DNA of 57,244 bases from Pseudomonadota bacterium. GTDB taxonomy: Bacteria > Pseudomonadota > Gammaproteobacteria > JAADHS01. This document shows, in pieces, positions 1 through 8,733 of this stretch. The notes under the pieces were generated by a model. It was not told the DNA's origin. It was given only the letters and a program-made list of their open reading frames with translations, and did no database searches. A program made the translations under genes and the position numbers. The stretch lies in assembly GCA_021821045.1 (NCBI GenBank), contig JAKACW010000027.1:1-57244 (forward strand). The letters are read 5' to 3'. The first letter of the stretch is position 1. Each line of letters opens with the position of its first letter.

Positions 1-598
1 CGGCTGGGAAGTGACCGGCATAGACAATCTCAACGCCGAGCTGACCGGAAAGCGTTTGGAGTTGCTGCATTCCCTGGTTCCGTCGGTGAGGCGGATTCTC
101 ATTTTGTACTACCCGGACATTCCGCCGTCGCGGATCGGTGTCGAGCAGGCGATCCAGGCCGCGGAGCACCTTGGCTTGACCATTGATGCCCGTGTGGTGC
201 ACTCCCGCGAGGATATTCAGCGCACGATGGCCTCTCTGCGGCGTGGTGAAGTCGACGCCATGCTGACGGTGCCCAATGCGCCTATTGATAACGTGATGTC
301 CGAGTTGATTTTGCCGGCCGCAAAACAGTTGCGGCTGCCGCTCATGGTTCACTCCCGCACGCTGGCCGAAGCGGGGGCCGTCGCGAGCTACGGGGCGACG
401 CTCTTCGGCATTGGCGAGCAGGCGGCGCGTTTGGCGGCCAAGGTTCTTAACGGCGTTGCGGCATCGAAGATTCCGTTCGAGATTCCCAAGCGTTTTATCT
501 ACACCGTCAATGTCACGGCGCTGCGCGATCTAAAAATTGAGCTCAATGCCATGACCAAGAGCCAGGTCCACGACATGTTGGCGTCGGCGGCGATATGA
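1..598 (+). CDS. ABC transporter substrate-binding protein (ABC_sub_bind family), 5' end outside the window
   Basis: The frame is open from the left edge, so only about the last 198 codons of a protein usually near 320 residues are seen. The first visible residues (GWEVTGIDN, then LTGKRLELL) match the middle of the ABC_sub_bind (PF04392) fold, and the end (SYGATLFGIG, AARLAAKVLNG, IPFEIP) is the usual C-terminal hinge and lobe of these periplasmic proteins. The stop overlaps the next start by four bases (ATGA), so it is translationally coupled to a membrane GGDEF-EAL protein. No permease or ATPase follows. From that context I infer that it works as the ligand-sensing partner of the c-di-GMP enzyme rather than in uptake. 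The ligand cannot be told; related proteins bind amino acids or other small organic compounds. Confidence 0.85.
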   Translation, partial: GWEVTGIDNLNAELTGKRLELLHSLVPSVRRILILYYPDIPPSRIGVEQAIQAAEHLGLTIDARVVHSREDIQRTMASLRRGEVDAMLTVPNAPIDNVMSELILPAAKQLRLPLMVHSRTLAEAGAVASYGATLFGIGEQAARLAAKVLNGVAASKIPFEIPKRFIYTVNVTALRDLKIELNAMTKSQVHDMLASAAI

Positions 599-3357
599 AC
601 GTTTCGGTGACCCATGAGTCGCGGCGTATTTCCAACAAGATAGTGTCGCTTGTTCTGTTGTTGGAGCTGATCTCGATCGCTATTTGGGGGACGTTCACCT
701 ATCAGGGTTCCAAGGACGAACTGATCAAGAGCATCAGCAACGAGCTGGCGGAAACCGCCAACCGCTCCCAAACCGAGATCGGCGGGTTCTTTTCGCCGAT
801 CGTGCATTTTGCGGACTTCTTGTCTGGCGCTCGCTATTCCATGGGGCTCGATGATGAGGAGGTCACGCGGCTTCTCTACCTGTTTCTTTCTCAGCGTCCC
901 GAAGTCAAGGAGATCAGTCTGGTCGGCGAGGACGGTCGAGAGTTGGTGCGGTTGTCCCAAATCGAAAGCTTCGGTCCGAGCGAGTTGCGCCAACTGTCCA
1001 CTTACGAGGTGCAAGATGCGCTGCGCGGGTTGGCGAAGATGGGTCCCATTTCATTCTCGCGCTATTTCGAACCCGAAATGACCTATGCCATCCCGCTTGG
1101 CGGCCTCGCGGGGCAGGCGAAGGTGGTGCTTTATGCGACCGTTAGTCTCAAGTGGTTGTGGGACGTTCTGCAGAATCAGTCTTTCGGCGAATCGGGCTAT
1201 GTCTACATCGTGGATGAAAATTTTCAGCTCATTGCGCACCACGATCCCAGCCTGGTTCGATCGCGGCTGCGGATCCCGCGCGACGTCCCGGATGAATTGT
1301 TCGCGGACGATGAGTCGACCGTGTTGCACATTTATCGCAGTTTCGATGGCCAGGAGGTCGCCGGGATCAGCCGGTTCGATGCTCATAATCGCTGGTGGAT
1401 CGTCGCCGAACAACGGGTTGCGGAGCGACTGGCGCCGGTGCACCGAGTCATTCAAAGGTTCATTATGGCGTTCGTTCTTGCGGTGCTGGTGACCATTGCG
1501 CTGGTCGTGATGTTCTCCCGTTTGGCGCTGCGTCCGCTGGCGGCCCTTGAGAAGTGCTTTGCGCGTGTCGCGGCCGGGGAGGAGGGCGTGCAGTTCGACG
1601 CGCCAAGGAGCAGCGACCTGGGCTTTCTCGCGCAAACCTTCAATGCCATGGTTCGCGGTCTCGATCAGCGTGTGCGGGCTCTGGCGGACTCGGAGGCCAA
1701 GTACCGCAAACTCATCGAAACGGCCAGCGATGGGATCGTCATTGCCGACGGTAAATCCATGCGGATCGTCAACGCCAACCAGAAAGCGCAGCAACTTTTG
1801 GAGCGTCCGGCCGTGTCGCTCATCGGCGATAGCATTTTCGCGTTGTGCGTACCGGAACAGCGGGCGCGTTGGGAGATGACGTTGACGGTCGGTTTGCGCG
1901 GCGATCGGCGGATCGAAAGCCAGGAGTTCGAACTGCGGCGCGGCGCGGAGCGGTTGTCCGTCGAGTTGAGCGCCAGCACGGCGGAAGTGGCGGGCAAGCC
2001 GATCGTTCAGGTGATTTTTCGCGATGTGACCGAGCGCAAAACCCACACCGCTGTGTTGCGCTATCAAGCGACCCATGACGCGCTGACCGGGCTGCCCAAT
2101 AGGCAATTTTTGTATTTGCGCATGACGAGAGATCTTCCGCGCCCGCGCGAGAACAGGATGTGCGCGCTGCTGCTTATCGATCTCGATCGGTTTAAGGAGG
2201 TCAACGATACGCTCGGCCATAAGAGCGGCGACCAACTGCTGCGCAAGATTCGCGGACGCTTGAAACCGCTGCTGCGTTCCTGCGATGTATTGGCGCGCTT
2301 GGGCGGGGATGAATTCGCGCTGTTCATGAAGAACATTCCGTCGAGCCGGGATGCACGGCGAATCGCCCAGTTGGTGGTGGATGTCATCAAGCAACCGTTC
2401 AATCTGGATGGATTGAGGGTCCAGATCGGCGCCAGCGTCGGCATCGCGCTGTCCCCGGAGCATGGCATCGATGCCGGCACACTCATGCGCCGCGCCGATA
2501 TCGCGATGTACCATGCCAAGCGCGAAACCGGCGGGGCCGCGCTGTATGAGGCCGAACTGGACTCATTCTCGCGCGATCGCCTGTCGCTGCTGGCGGAGCT
2601 GAACGACGCCATCACGGACAACCAACTGGTGATCTATTATCAGCCCAAGGTGAATATCAACGACGGCAAGATTGTCAGCGTAGAGGCACTGGTGCGCTGG
2701 TGTCATCCCCAGCATGGATTGGTGATGCCGAGCGAGTTCATTCCGCTGGCGGAGCTTGGCGAGCATATTCATCGCATCTCAGCGTGGCTGCTGGATAAAG
2801 CGCTGGCCCAACGGGCGCGCTGGCGGCGCGCCGGCTTCAACTTCAGTGTGGCCGTAAACATGTCGGCGAGGGACTTGCACGACACCCAGTTCGTTGCCCG
2901 CGTCAAAGCGATGCTGGATCGTCACCAGCTTGGTGGATCGGACTTGCACATCGAGATCACCGAGAGCGCCATCATGGTCGACCTGGTGCGTGTGCGGCGC
3001 GCCATCGACGAACTGACGCAGCTTGGCGTTGAAGTATCGATCGACGATTTCGGCACGGGGTATTCGTCACTTGCGCACTTGAAGAATCTCAAAGTTCGCG
3101 AATTGAAGATCGACAAGTCTTTCGTCATCGATATGGTGCGGCAGACCAACGACGAGGCCATTGTGCGTTCCACGATTGACCTTGCCCACCACCTGAAAAT
3201 GCGCGTGGTCGCCGAGGGGGTCGAAAGCCAAGAGTTGTGGGAGCGCCTGCGGGCGGTAGGATGTGACGCCGCGCAAGGCTATTACACCTGTCGTCCGCTG
3301 CCCGTGAAGGAGCTGGAACAGTGGATTTGGCGTGAAAGGCACGTCGCCGTCAGTTGA
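595..3357 (+). CDS. Membrane-bound sensor GGDEF-EAL protein (c-di-GMP synthesis/degradation) with periplasmic sensor, HAMP and PAS
   Basis: This 920-residue inner-membrane protein has a first membrane helix at about 16-34, a periplasmic Cache-like sensor to about 285, a second helix at 289-312, HAMP at about 313-360, PAS at about 365-485, GGDEF at about 490-650 and EAL at about 667-910. The cyclase signature GGDEF lies at 570-574 with an intact inhibitory RxxD (RSCD) five residues before it. The EAL motif is at 697-699. The downstream phosphodiesterase signatures (VNMSARDL, EITESA, DDFGTGYSS, LKIDKSFV, VAEGVE, QGYY) look complete, so both activities are possible. It is coupled by ATGA overlap to the binding protein upstream, which suggests that the periplasmic protein delivers the signal. 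No gene follows closely on the same strand before the cold-shock leader. Confidence 0.93.
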   Translation: MNVSVTHESRRISNKIVSLVLLLELISIAIWGTFTYQGSKDELIKSISNELAETANRSQTEIGGFFSPIVHFADFLSGARYSMGLDDEEVTRLLYLFLSQRPEVKEISLVGEDGRELVRLSQIESFGPSELRQLSTYEVQDALRGLAKMGPISFSRYFEPEMTYAIPLGGLAGQAKVVLYATVSLKWLWDVLQNQSFGESGYVYIVDENFQLIAHHDPSLVRSRLRIPRDVPDELFADDESTVLHIYRSFDGQEVAGISRFDAHNRWWIVAEQRVAERLAPVHRVIQRFIMAFVLAVLVTIALVVMFSRLALRPLAALEKCFARVAAGEEGVQFDAPRSSDLGFLAQTFNAMVRGLDQRVRALADSEAKYRKLIETASDGIVIADGKSMRIVNANQKAQQLLERPAVSLIGDSIFALCVPEQRARWEMTLTVGLRGDRRIESQEFELRRGAERLSVELSASTAEVAGKPIVQVIFRDVTERKTHTAVLRYQATHDALTGLPNRQFLYLRMTRDLPRPRENRMCALLLIDLDRFKEVNDTLGHKSGDQLLRKIRGRLKPLLRSCDVLARLGGDEFALFMKNIPSSRDARRIAQLVVDVIKQPFNLDGLRVQIGASVGIALSPEHGIDAGTLMRRADIAMYHAKRETGGAALYEAELDSFSRDRLSLLAELNDAITDNQLVIYYQPKVNINDGKIVSVEALVRWCHPQHGLVMPSEFIPLAELGEHIHRISAWLLDKALAQRARWRRAGFNFSVAVNMSARDLHDTQFVARVKAMLDRHQLGGSDLHIEITESAIMVDLVRVRRAIDELTQLGVEVSIDDFGTGYSSLAHLKNLKVRELKIDKSFVIDMVRQTNDEAIVRSTIDLAHHLKMRVVAEGVESQELWERLRAVGCDAAQGYYTCRPLPVKELEQWIWRERHVAVS

Positions 3358-3529
3358 ACTGAGAAGCCGATCCGGGTGATGTCGCGCGCCAATTATTTTC
3401 GTTTCGAGACCCTCAGTGAAATCAGGTGATTTCGAAGGAATTTTTAAAAAGCCTAATTTAAACCGATTGTTACAGATTATATTTAGATCTTTTTGCGAGA
3501 GTCGATAACCGGAGCGCGCAACGAAAAAG

Positions 3530-3560
3530 TTGTAGCGTTTGTGAAAAACACGTGTATAGT
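3530..3560 (+). promoter_or_regulatory. Probable promoter of the cold-shock gene, with a long leader
   Basis: A TATAGT -10 element lies at 3555-3560, with a weak -35 candidate TTGTAG at 3530-3535 (19-bp gap) or TAGCGT (16-bp gap). The predicted start near 3567 gives an untranslated leader of about 125 nt before the GTG start codon. Long leaders are known for cspA-type genes, where they act as RNA thermosensors. The gap 3358-3691 is AT-rich and holds no other gene. Confidence 0.45.
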
Positions 3561-3691
3561 ATTGACGTTGCAGTTAAGTTCTTGTAGGTAGATCGGAAGT
3601 TCCTCAGAGTGATTTGGGTGCCCCTCCAGCAGTATCTCACGCAGGACTCAGCTGCATAGTTTGCGTTAATTAATTGAACAGAGGTATTTCC

Positions 3692-3895
3692 GTGATTACA
3701 GGAACAGTAAAGTGGTTTAACGATTCTAAAGGCTTCGGCTTCATCACCCCGCAGGATGGTAGCAAGGATGTATTCGTACATCACTCCGCGATCGTCGGCT
3801 CGGGCTTCAAATCTTTGGCCGAAGGTCAAAAGGTGGAGTTCGATGTGCAGCAGGGTCAGAAAGGTCCGTCAGCCGTAAACGTACGGGCGCTGTAA
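3692..3895 (+). CDS. Cold-shock protein, CspA family
   Basis: This 67-residue single cold-shock domain is an RNA/DNA chaperone of the cytoplasm. It begins [10 protein letters not shown], then RNP1 (KGFGFI, residues 13-18) and RNP2 (VFVHH, residues 27-31), which are the aromatic nucleic-acid-binding strands. It ends at SAVNVRAL, the normal end of the domain. I chose the GTG at 3692 because GAGG lies seven bases upstream and the protein then starts as CspA proteins do; a TTG 18 bases upstream would only add a tail. The gene is monocistronic: a long leader precedes it and a strong terminator follows. Whether it is cold-induced or constitutive cannot be told. Confidence 0.95.
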   Translation: MITGTVKWFNDSKGFGFITPQDGSKDVFVHHSAIVGSGFKSLAEGQKVEFDVQQGQKGPSAVNVRAL

Positions 3896-3927
3896 GTCTT
3901 TCGCTCTGCGTATGCAGATTAAGTAAG

Positions 3928-3955
3928 AGCCCCGCGGAAATGCGGGGCTTTTTTT
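3928..3955 (+). terminator. Rho-independent terminator of the cold-shock gene
   Basis: A perfect 8-bp stem AGCCCCGC/GCGGGGCT with loop GGAAAT is followed by a run of T ending at 3955. It lies 33 bases after the stop codon. Confidence 0.95.
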
Positions 3956-4005
3956 ATGGCGCGTCCGGCCCGATGCGTTTACTTGAGCGTGGGGTTTACC
4001 GTTAA

Positions 4006-4473
4006 GTGCGAATTTGGGTGGACGCGGATGCGTGTCCGAAGGTTATCAAAGAAATACTCTTTCGCGCGGCGCAGCGCCAGCAGATCGAACTGGTACTGGT
4101 CGCGAACCATCATTTTCCGACGCCAACCTCGGTGTTCATCAGGGCTGTGCGGGTCGAAGGCGGGTTTGATGTCGCCGACCGTTACATCGCTGAGCACGTT
4201 TCAGCTGGCGATCTCGTAGTAACCGCGGACATCCCCCTGGCCGCCATGGTCATCGAAAAGGACGCGCTGGCGCTGAATCCGCGCGGCGAACTTTACACGG
4301 CAAACGATATTCAGCAACGACTCTCCATCCGCAATTTCATGGAAGAGGTGCGCAGCACCGGCCAAAACATCGGCGGTCCCCCGGCGCTCTCTCAGACGGA
4401 TCGGCGCGAGTTCGCCAATCATCTGGATCGCATATTGGCGCGGCGGCGCAACCTCAACGCAAAAGACGCATGA
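4006..4473 (+). CDS. YaiI/YqxD family protein (DUF188, UPF0178)
   Basis: This 155-residue protein begins with the family signature VDADACP (residues 5-11) and keeps the later TADIPLA block and the polar [12 protein letters not shown] region, so it is full length (E. coli YaiI is about 150). The fold is PIN/NYN-like with acidic residues in the presumed active site, but no reaction is established for the family. The start is GTG; an in-frame ATG would remove the conserved first strand. Its stop overlaps the ATG of the next gene, so the two are translationally coupled. Confidence 0.93.
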   Translation: MRIWVDADACPKVIKEILFRAAQRQQIELVLVANHHFPTPTSVFIRAVRVEGGFDVADRYIAEHVSAGDLVVTADIPLAAMVIEKDALALNPRGELYTANDIQQRLSIRNFMEEVRSTGQNIGGPPALSQTDRREFANHLDRILARRRNLNAKDA

Positions 4474-4733
4474 CTGATCCGGCCGATTCCTCATCCGCGC
4501 TGCGTCCCGACCCGGCCGAATTGCTGAAGCTGATGGAGACGAAGATGCCATTCGGGCGCTACAAAGGACAGGCGTTGATCGATCTGCCCGAGCCGTATCT
4601 TGTTTGGTTTTCCAGCCGCGGCTTTCCGCCCGGCCAACTGGGGCGTCAGTTGCGGACAGTTTATGAGATCAAGCTCAATGGCCTGGAGTATCTGTTCCAA
4701 CCGCTGCGAAGCCGCCCTCGACCGGGTTCATGA
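4470..4733 (+). CDS. DUF3820 family protein
   Basis: This small protein of 87 residues has the DUF3820 core MPFGRYKG (residues 26-33) followed by [12 protein letters not shown] and a basic C-terminal end. The family is widespread in proteobacteria (PF12843, described as a putative quorum-sensing-regulated factor) and its biochemical role is not known. It starts inside the stop of the YaiI-like gene (ATGA), so it depends on that gene for translation. There is no signal peptide or membrane helix, so it is cytoplasmic. Confidence 0.88.
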   Translation: MTDPADSSSALRPDPAELLKLMETKMPFGRYKGQALIDLPEPYLVWFSSRGFPPGQLGRQLRTVYEIKLNGLEYLFQPLRSRPRPGS

Positions 4734-4754
4734 TTGCGCTCGATTCGTTATAAT
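4727..4754 (+). promoter_or_regulatory. Sigma-70-type promoter of ppnP
   Basis: A perfect -10 TATAAT at 4749-4754 is preceded 16 bases upstream by TTCATG (4727-4732) as -35. The transcript would start near 4761, about 30 bases before the ppnP start. Confidence 0.65.
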
Positions 4755-4792
4755 CGTCGGGCCACAAACCCATCACAGAAGAAAGATCCGCC

Positions 4793-5104
4793 ATGAGTTC
4801 GTTCGAAAATGTCTCCGTCGTCAAAAAGGCCAACGTCTATTTCGACGGCAAATGCGTCTCCCACACCGTTAAGTTCCCCGATGGTTCGCGCAAATCGGTC
4901 GGCGTGATTTTTCCCAGTGTGCTCACCTTCAACACCGGCGAGCCTGAAGTGATGGAAATCACCGGCGGCAAGTGCCGGGTGAAGTTGAAGGGCGCGACCG
5001 AGTGGAAAATCTATTCCGCCGGGCAGTCGTTCAGCGTGCCGGCCAACAGCGCCTTTGAGATCGAAGCGCTCGAACCCCTCGATTACGTTTGTCACTTCGG
5101 CTGA
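4793..5104 (+). CDS. ppnP: Pyrimidine/purine nucleoside phosphorylase PpnP (YaiE, DUF1255)
   Basis: This 103-residue single cupin-like barrel matches E. coli PpnP (94 residues) through its length: [13 protein letters not shown], the GVIFP block, EVMEITGG and the end DYVCHFG. The enzyme phosphorolyses a broad set of purine and pyrimidine nucleosides to base and ribose-1-phosphate in the cytoplasm. It has its own consensus promoter and a purine-rich ribosome site (AGAAAGA) before the ATG. No partner gene is next to it. Confidence 0.95.
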   Translation: MSSFENVSVVKKANVYFDGKCVSHTVKFPDGSRKSVGVIFPSVLTFNTGEPEVMEITGGKCRVKLKGATEWKIYSAGQSFSVPANSAFEIEALEPLDYVCHFG

Positions 5105-5174
5105 GGCAGTGCGGGCGCGGCAACGTTCGCGCCGCTGATGCGTTGTCTTTTTCCGTCCGGCGGCGCCTGTAGGG

Positions 5175-5345
5175 GTTACTACCTACCCCGCGCATAGGCC
5201 CGAACCGTCGCCGTAAAACTCCACACTTCCTGCATTGACACTCGGGGGCGCCGAGGGAATAATCCCCGTTCCTACCTAATGGACCTAGGCTCGTCGCAGA
5301 CGGACTGCGAAGTGCACTACGAGAGCCGAGGGTTTTCCCCTCAAT
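5175..5345 (+). promoter_or_regulatory. Leader with two CTACCTA boxes and stacked hairpins upstream of the propeller gene
   Basis: The 331-base gap before the beta-propeller gene has no coding sequence but shows structure. Two near-identical 11-mers, GTTACTACCTA (5175-5185) and GTTCCTACCTA (5268-5278), are 93 bases apart. A folded block follows at 5288-5327: outer stem GGCTCGT with ACGAGAGCC (two-base bulge), inner stem CGCAG/CTGCG, then the self-complementary AGTGCACT. A further hairpin GAGGG/CCCTC lies at 5328-5342. I cannot match this to a known riboswitch. A paired regulator site plus a structured leader is the simplest reading. Confidence 0.4.
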
Positions 5346-5435
5346 CACAGTCGCGCGTTTCCACGGCGTCGGGCAGGCCGCGGTCGTTTCGGCTGGACGT
5401 ACACAAAAAATCTTTTTAATAGGGGTGTAGCAAGA

Positions 5436-7256
5436 ATGAGCTTTTTCCTTTCTCCCAGCTTTTTGAGAGGGCGCGTCATTGTGGCGGCGGTTTCCAGCGC
5501 GTTGACGCTTGTCGCGGGCAGCAGCCACGCATCGGCGCTTGGGTTTGTCGAAACTCAAGACGAAGGCGGCGTCGATGGTGCAAATAATCCGGACAACACG
5601 CTTTTCAGGCCTTCGGGCATCGCGCTGTCGCCTGATGGTAATCACGCTTACTTGGCCGCGGCCGGTGACAACGCCATTACCATTTTCAGTCGGGACTCGG
5701 CGACCGGGCGTCTGACCCGGCAAAGCGCCCTCGTGCAAGACGGCACGACCATTGATGGCCTGATGGCGGCCGACGAAATTATCGTTTCGCCCGACGGCAA
5801 GAACGTTTACGCCATCGGCCAGAAATCGAATACCGTGGCGATGCTTACGGGGTACGTCCGCGACAGCGTGACGGGCGAACTCACCTTCTTGCAGAGCCTG
5901 GACGCCCTCTATCTGGCCTTGCTGCGTGTGCAGTTGTCCAGCAGTCAGGTCAGCATGGCGTTCTCCCCCGATGGCAAGTATCTGCACGTTACCGCGCGCG
6001 CGTCTCAGGCGCTCATCGTGTTCGAGCGCGCCGTGGATGGGACATTGACGTTGAAGGAGTCGTTCACGACCAACGGACTCGGCACGCGGCCGATCGACGC
6101 CATCCGGTTCCCGTGGGACGTCGCCTTGAGTCCCGATGGCCAGAATGTCTACGTGGTGGCCGCCGGCGATACATTCATGGTGAACGGACTGACGGTGTTC
6201 ACCCGCGATCCCGCCAGCGGAAATTTGACCGTGGTTGAAGCGCACCGCAGCGGTGTCGACGGCGTGGAAATGATGACCAATCCCCAAGCCGTTGAAGTCA
6301 GCCCGGATGGCAACTATGTCTATGCCTTGAGCGGCGTCGACGGCACCATTGTCACCTTCGCCCGGGCGGCGGACGGCACCTTGACCTTCGTCGAATCCCA
6401 CCATCACATGGATCCGACGGGAACGTTCAACATTCTGCTGGGCGCGAAGACCCTTACGGTCAGCGCCAATGGCCAGCTTGTTTATGTCGGCGCCGAGTCC
6501 ACCTCGACCATCGCCGTCATGCGGCGCAACACGGCCGACGGCACGTTGAAGCTGATCGGCTACGAGGCCAACGGCATCAACAATCTGGCATTGGGCCGGC
6601 CGCAATCGGTCGCCTTGTCGCCGGGTGAGAAGCAGTTCTATGTCGCAACATCGGGCGCCGTCAACGGCGTGACCGTGTTCGACGCCACCACCGATCTGTC
6701 GATCGTTGTTCAGGACGATGCCGATCAGGCCGCGCCCGGCGCCAATGTGAATTACAGCGTGATAGTCACCAACGGAGGCGCCAGCGACGCGACCAACGTT
6801 GTCGTCAGCGGCACCTTGCCTGCGGGCAGTGCTTTTGTCAGTGCCGCAACCGAGGTGGAGGGCGGCGCTTGTGAATTGGTGGAGTCGACCTATACCTGCG
6901 CGTTTCCGCACATCCCCGCGACGATGGCGGCGGCAGCAACCGTCACCCTCACGATGCCAAACGCCGTCGGCACGGTCAGCTTCGAGGCCAGTGTGAGTGC
7001 CGATCAGATCGACAATGATGCCGCCAACGACGCAGACGTCGAAGAGACCGCTGTTACCGCAGCAGCCAGCGACGGTAACGACACGGCGCCTGAAGTGCCG
7101 GGCGGCGATCCGGTCGACGGCGGCACCGATGCGCCGGCCAATGACGTGCCCGCAGCAGGCAGCTCCGATGGCGGCGGCGGCGCTGCTGGTCCGTGGTGGT
7201 TGCTTGGTCTATTGGGCGCTGCGGCGGGCTGTGTACGTCGCCGCGAATTGATTTAG
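5436..7256 (+). CDS. Secreted YVTN/lactonase-type beta-propeller protein with DUF11-like domain and GlyGly-CTERM-like sorting tail
   Basis: The 606-residue product starts with a signal peptide (cleavage near residue 33, SHASA). It continues with propeller blades carrying the repeated LSPDG..YV pattern and the ..FSRD..TGRLT linkers of 6-phosphogluconolactonase-like proteins (about 35-410). A DUF11-type immunoglobulin-like domain (about 415-535, VNYSVIVTNGG) and a low-complexity Asp/Gly spacer follow. The last 30 residues have a glycine run, a hydrophobic stretch WWLLGLLGAAAG and a basic end VRRRE. This is the layout of GlyGly-CTERM anchors, which rhomboid-type proteases (rhombosortases) process in bacteria with type II secretion. 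I infer a cell-surface or secreted protein. The enzymatic role is unknown, as lactonase activity cannot be assumed for these repeats. Confidence 0.85.
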   Translation: MSFFLSPSFLRGRVIVAAVSSALTLVAGSSHASALGFVETQDEGGVDGANNPDNTLFRPSGIALSPDGNHAYLAAAGDNAITIFSRDSATGRLTRQSALVQDGTTIDGLMAADEIIVSPDGKNVYAIGQKSNTVAMLTGYVRDSVTGELTFLQSLDALYLALLRVQLSSSQVSMAFSPDGKYLHVTARASQALIVFERAVDGTLTLKESFTTNGLGTRPIDAIRFPWDVALSPDGQNVYVVAAGDTFMVNGLTVFTRDPASGNLTVVEAHRSGVDGVEMMTNPQAVEVSPDGNYVYALSGVDGTIVTFARAADGTLTFVESHHHMDPTGTFNILLGAKTLTVSANGQLVYVGAESTSTIAVMRRNTADGTLKLIGYEANGINNLALGRPQSVALSPGEKQFYVATSGAVNGVTVFDATTDLSIVVQDDADQAAPGANVNYSVIVTNGGASDATNVVVSGTLPAGSAFVSAATEVEGGACELVESTYTCAFPHIPATMAAAATVTLTMPNAVGTVSFEASVSADQIDNDAANDADVEETAVTAAASDGNDTAPEVPGGDPVDGGTDAPANDVPAAGSSDGGGGAAGPWWLLGLLGAAAGCVRRRELI

Positions 7257-7275
7257 CCTGGGGGAGGGCGAGATA

Positions 7276-7294
7276 GGGGAGCGTCAAGCTCCCC
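7276..7294. terminator. Hairpin between convergent genes
   Basis: A perfect 7-bp stem GGGGAGC/GCTCCCC with loop GTCAA sits in the 42 bases between two convergent genes. There is no T run on either side, so termination would be weak or need Rho. Confidence 0.45.
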
Positions 7295-7298
7295 CGTC

Positions 7299-7868
7299 TC
7301 ATTCCGTGTTGAAGCGCTGATCCACTACCCGCTTCAAATCGAAAACGACGGTGACCAGCCGGTTCATCTGTGGCGATCGGGACGCGTCGTCCTTGCTTCT
7401 CAGCGAAGTGAACCCCACTTCCGTCGGTTGGTTGCGCTGATTCAAAACGAGGCTGCCTTCCCAGCCCGGATGCAGCGTGGCGCCGTATCCGATGTCGAGT
7501 TTTTGGGCACCCAATACCTTCATGTCCAGCATCGCCAACGACTGGACCAGAAACGCCAGCTCCTCCTGTGACAGAACGCCTTCGAGATCGCGGGAGCGGG
7601 GCGCCGATCCGGGCGTCGTTTCCGCGCGCGTGGCCTTGAATTTACCGTCGTCGGACAATTCCAAATGGGTTGTCGCCGTCTTTTCGCCGGACGGGGAACG
7701 TTGATTCTCCGCCAGATGAAACACCAGGGACCAGGGTGACGCGAGGGTGTTGACGTTCGGCGCGGGCGGGCTTTCGGCATTGGCGCCGCCGGACAGCGCG
7801 AGAAAGATCAGAACAGGCCAGGCGGCAAAGAAGGTGCGCGCCGGCCGTTTACACAAGATGCTTATCAT
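7299..7868 (-). CDS. Hypothetical secreted protein
   Basis: I do not recognise this 189-residue protein. It begins with a basic segment and a hydrophobic core ending ANA (about residue 31), a signal peptide, so it is probably periplasmic. The rest is soluble and polar, with beta-rich segments (ATTHLELSDDGKFKAT, GWEGSLVLNQ) and an acidic helix LSQEELAFLVQSLAML. No cysteine remains after the signal except one in the leader itself, so there is no lipobox. It ends 42 bases from the convergent propeller gene and its 5' end faces a divergent DUF4336-like gene. Function is unknown. Confidence 0.7.
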   Translation of the reverse strand: MISILCKRPARTFFAAWPVLIFLALSGGANAESPPAPNVNTLASPWSLVFHLAENQRSPSGEKTATTHLELSDDGKFKATRAETTPGSAPRSRDLEGVLSQEELAFLVQSLAMLDMKVLGAQKLDIGYGATLHPGWEGSLVLNQRNQPTEVGFTSLRSKDDASRSPQMNRLVTVVFDLKRVVDQRFNTE

Positions 7869-8037
7869 GGCTGCGGAAGATCCATCTTCAACGGTTGCTT
7901 GCCTGACCCAAAACTTGACCGCCCGTACTATAACACGCTTTATCGAGCGCTCATGGCCACGGGCGACGTTTGCCTTGGCCGATTCTCGTCAGGATAATAG
8001 CGGGTTTGCGAGATTCGGTCGGGTGAAGCAAACGGAC

Positions 8038-8721
8038 ATGTTGCAGGCGCTGGGAAACAACATTTGGGTGGTTGCGCGCCCGTTCCAATTCATGGGTTTG
8101 GAAACCGGCACTCGCATGACGGTGATGCGGCTGGCGAACGGTGAACTTGTGCTGCATTCGCCGGTGCAGTTGAACCAAGAACTCAATCTGCAGTTGAAGG
8201 CGCTGGGCCGGCCCGCCTACATCCTGGCGCCCAATCGATTCCACCATCTAGGAGTGGGCGACTATCTTACGGCCTTTCCCGACATTCGTGTGTTCCTCGC
8301 GCCGGGATTGGATAAGAAGCGCGGCGATTTGCCCTGCCATGGCATTCTTCCCAAAGACCAACCGCCGCAGTGGCAAGGCGAAATCGAGCTGGAACTATTC
8401 GGCGGCGCGCCGCTGGTGAGCGAAGTCATCGTGTTTCACGCGCCCAGCCGAACGCTGATCTTGACCGACCTGGCATTCAATTTTCGCCATCCGCAGGGGT
8501 TCGGGCTACGCATGTACCTGCGCATGAACAGCGCGCTGGGACGGGTGGCCACGCCTTGGTTGATGCGTCGTCTGACGCGGGATAAAGCGGCGGCGCGGGC
8601 CTCGCTGCAACGGGTGCTCAAATGGGATTTTCAGCGCATCGTTGTTTCCCATGGTGAAGTCGTCGAGGAGCATGCCCGTCTGATTTTCGAAGATACATTT
8701 AGTTGGGCGTTGACCGGCTGA
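8038..8721 (+). CDS. DUF4336 family protein (metallo-beta-lactamase-like fold)
   Basis: This 227-residue protein has the order of motifs seen in DUF4336: MTVMRLANGELVLHSP, then APNRFHHLG, then the strand HAPSRTLILTDLAFN, and near the end VVSHGEVV. The His residues fall where metallo-beta-lactamase relatives place metal ligands, but the standard HxHxDH is absent, so catalytic activity is doubtful. The ATG at 8038 begins at the conserved first strand. The frame is open further upstream to 7747 but that part overlaps the divergent gene and looks non-coding; a GTG at 8023 is the alternative. A REP pair separates it from the convergent cyclophilin gene. Confidence 0.8.
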   Translation: MLQALGNNIWVVARPFQFMGLETGTRMTVMRLANGELVLHSPVQLNQELNLQLKALGRPAYILAPNRFHHLGVGDYLTAFPDIRVFLAPGLDKKRGDLPCHGILPKDQPPQWQGEIELELFGGAPLVSEVIVFHAPSRTLILTDLAFNFRHPQGFGLRMYLRMNSALGRVATPWLMRRLTRDKAAARASLQRVLKWDFQRIVVSHGEVVEEHARLIFEDTFSWALTG

Positions 8722-8733
8722 GCAGCATCTTCA

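Noticed and set aside
5105-5435. Possible c-di-GMP riboswitch in the propeller leader
   Set aside because: GGTAGGTAG-like text appears on the minus strand only and the conserved core of the class I aptamer is missing.
5031-6911. Long minus-strand open frame (626 codons) over the propeller gene
   Set aside because: It lies antisense to a gene with a signal peptide, repeats and sorting tail. Its translation is rich in His, Arg and Gly with no domain pattern, as expected from the shadow of a GC-rich gene.
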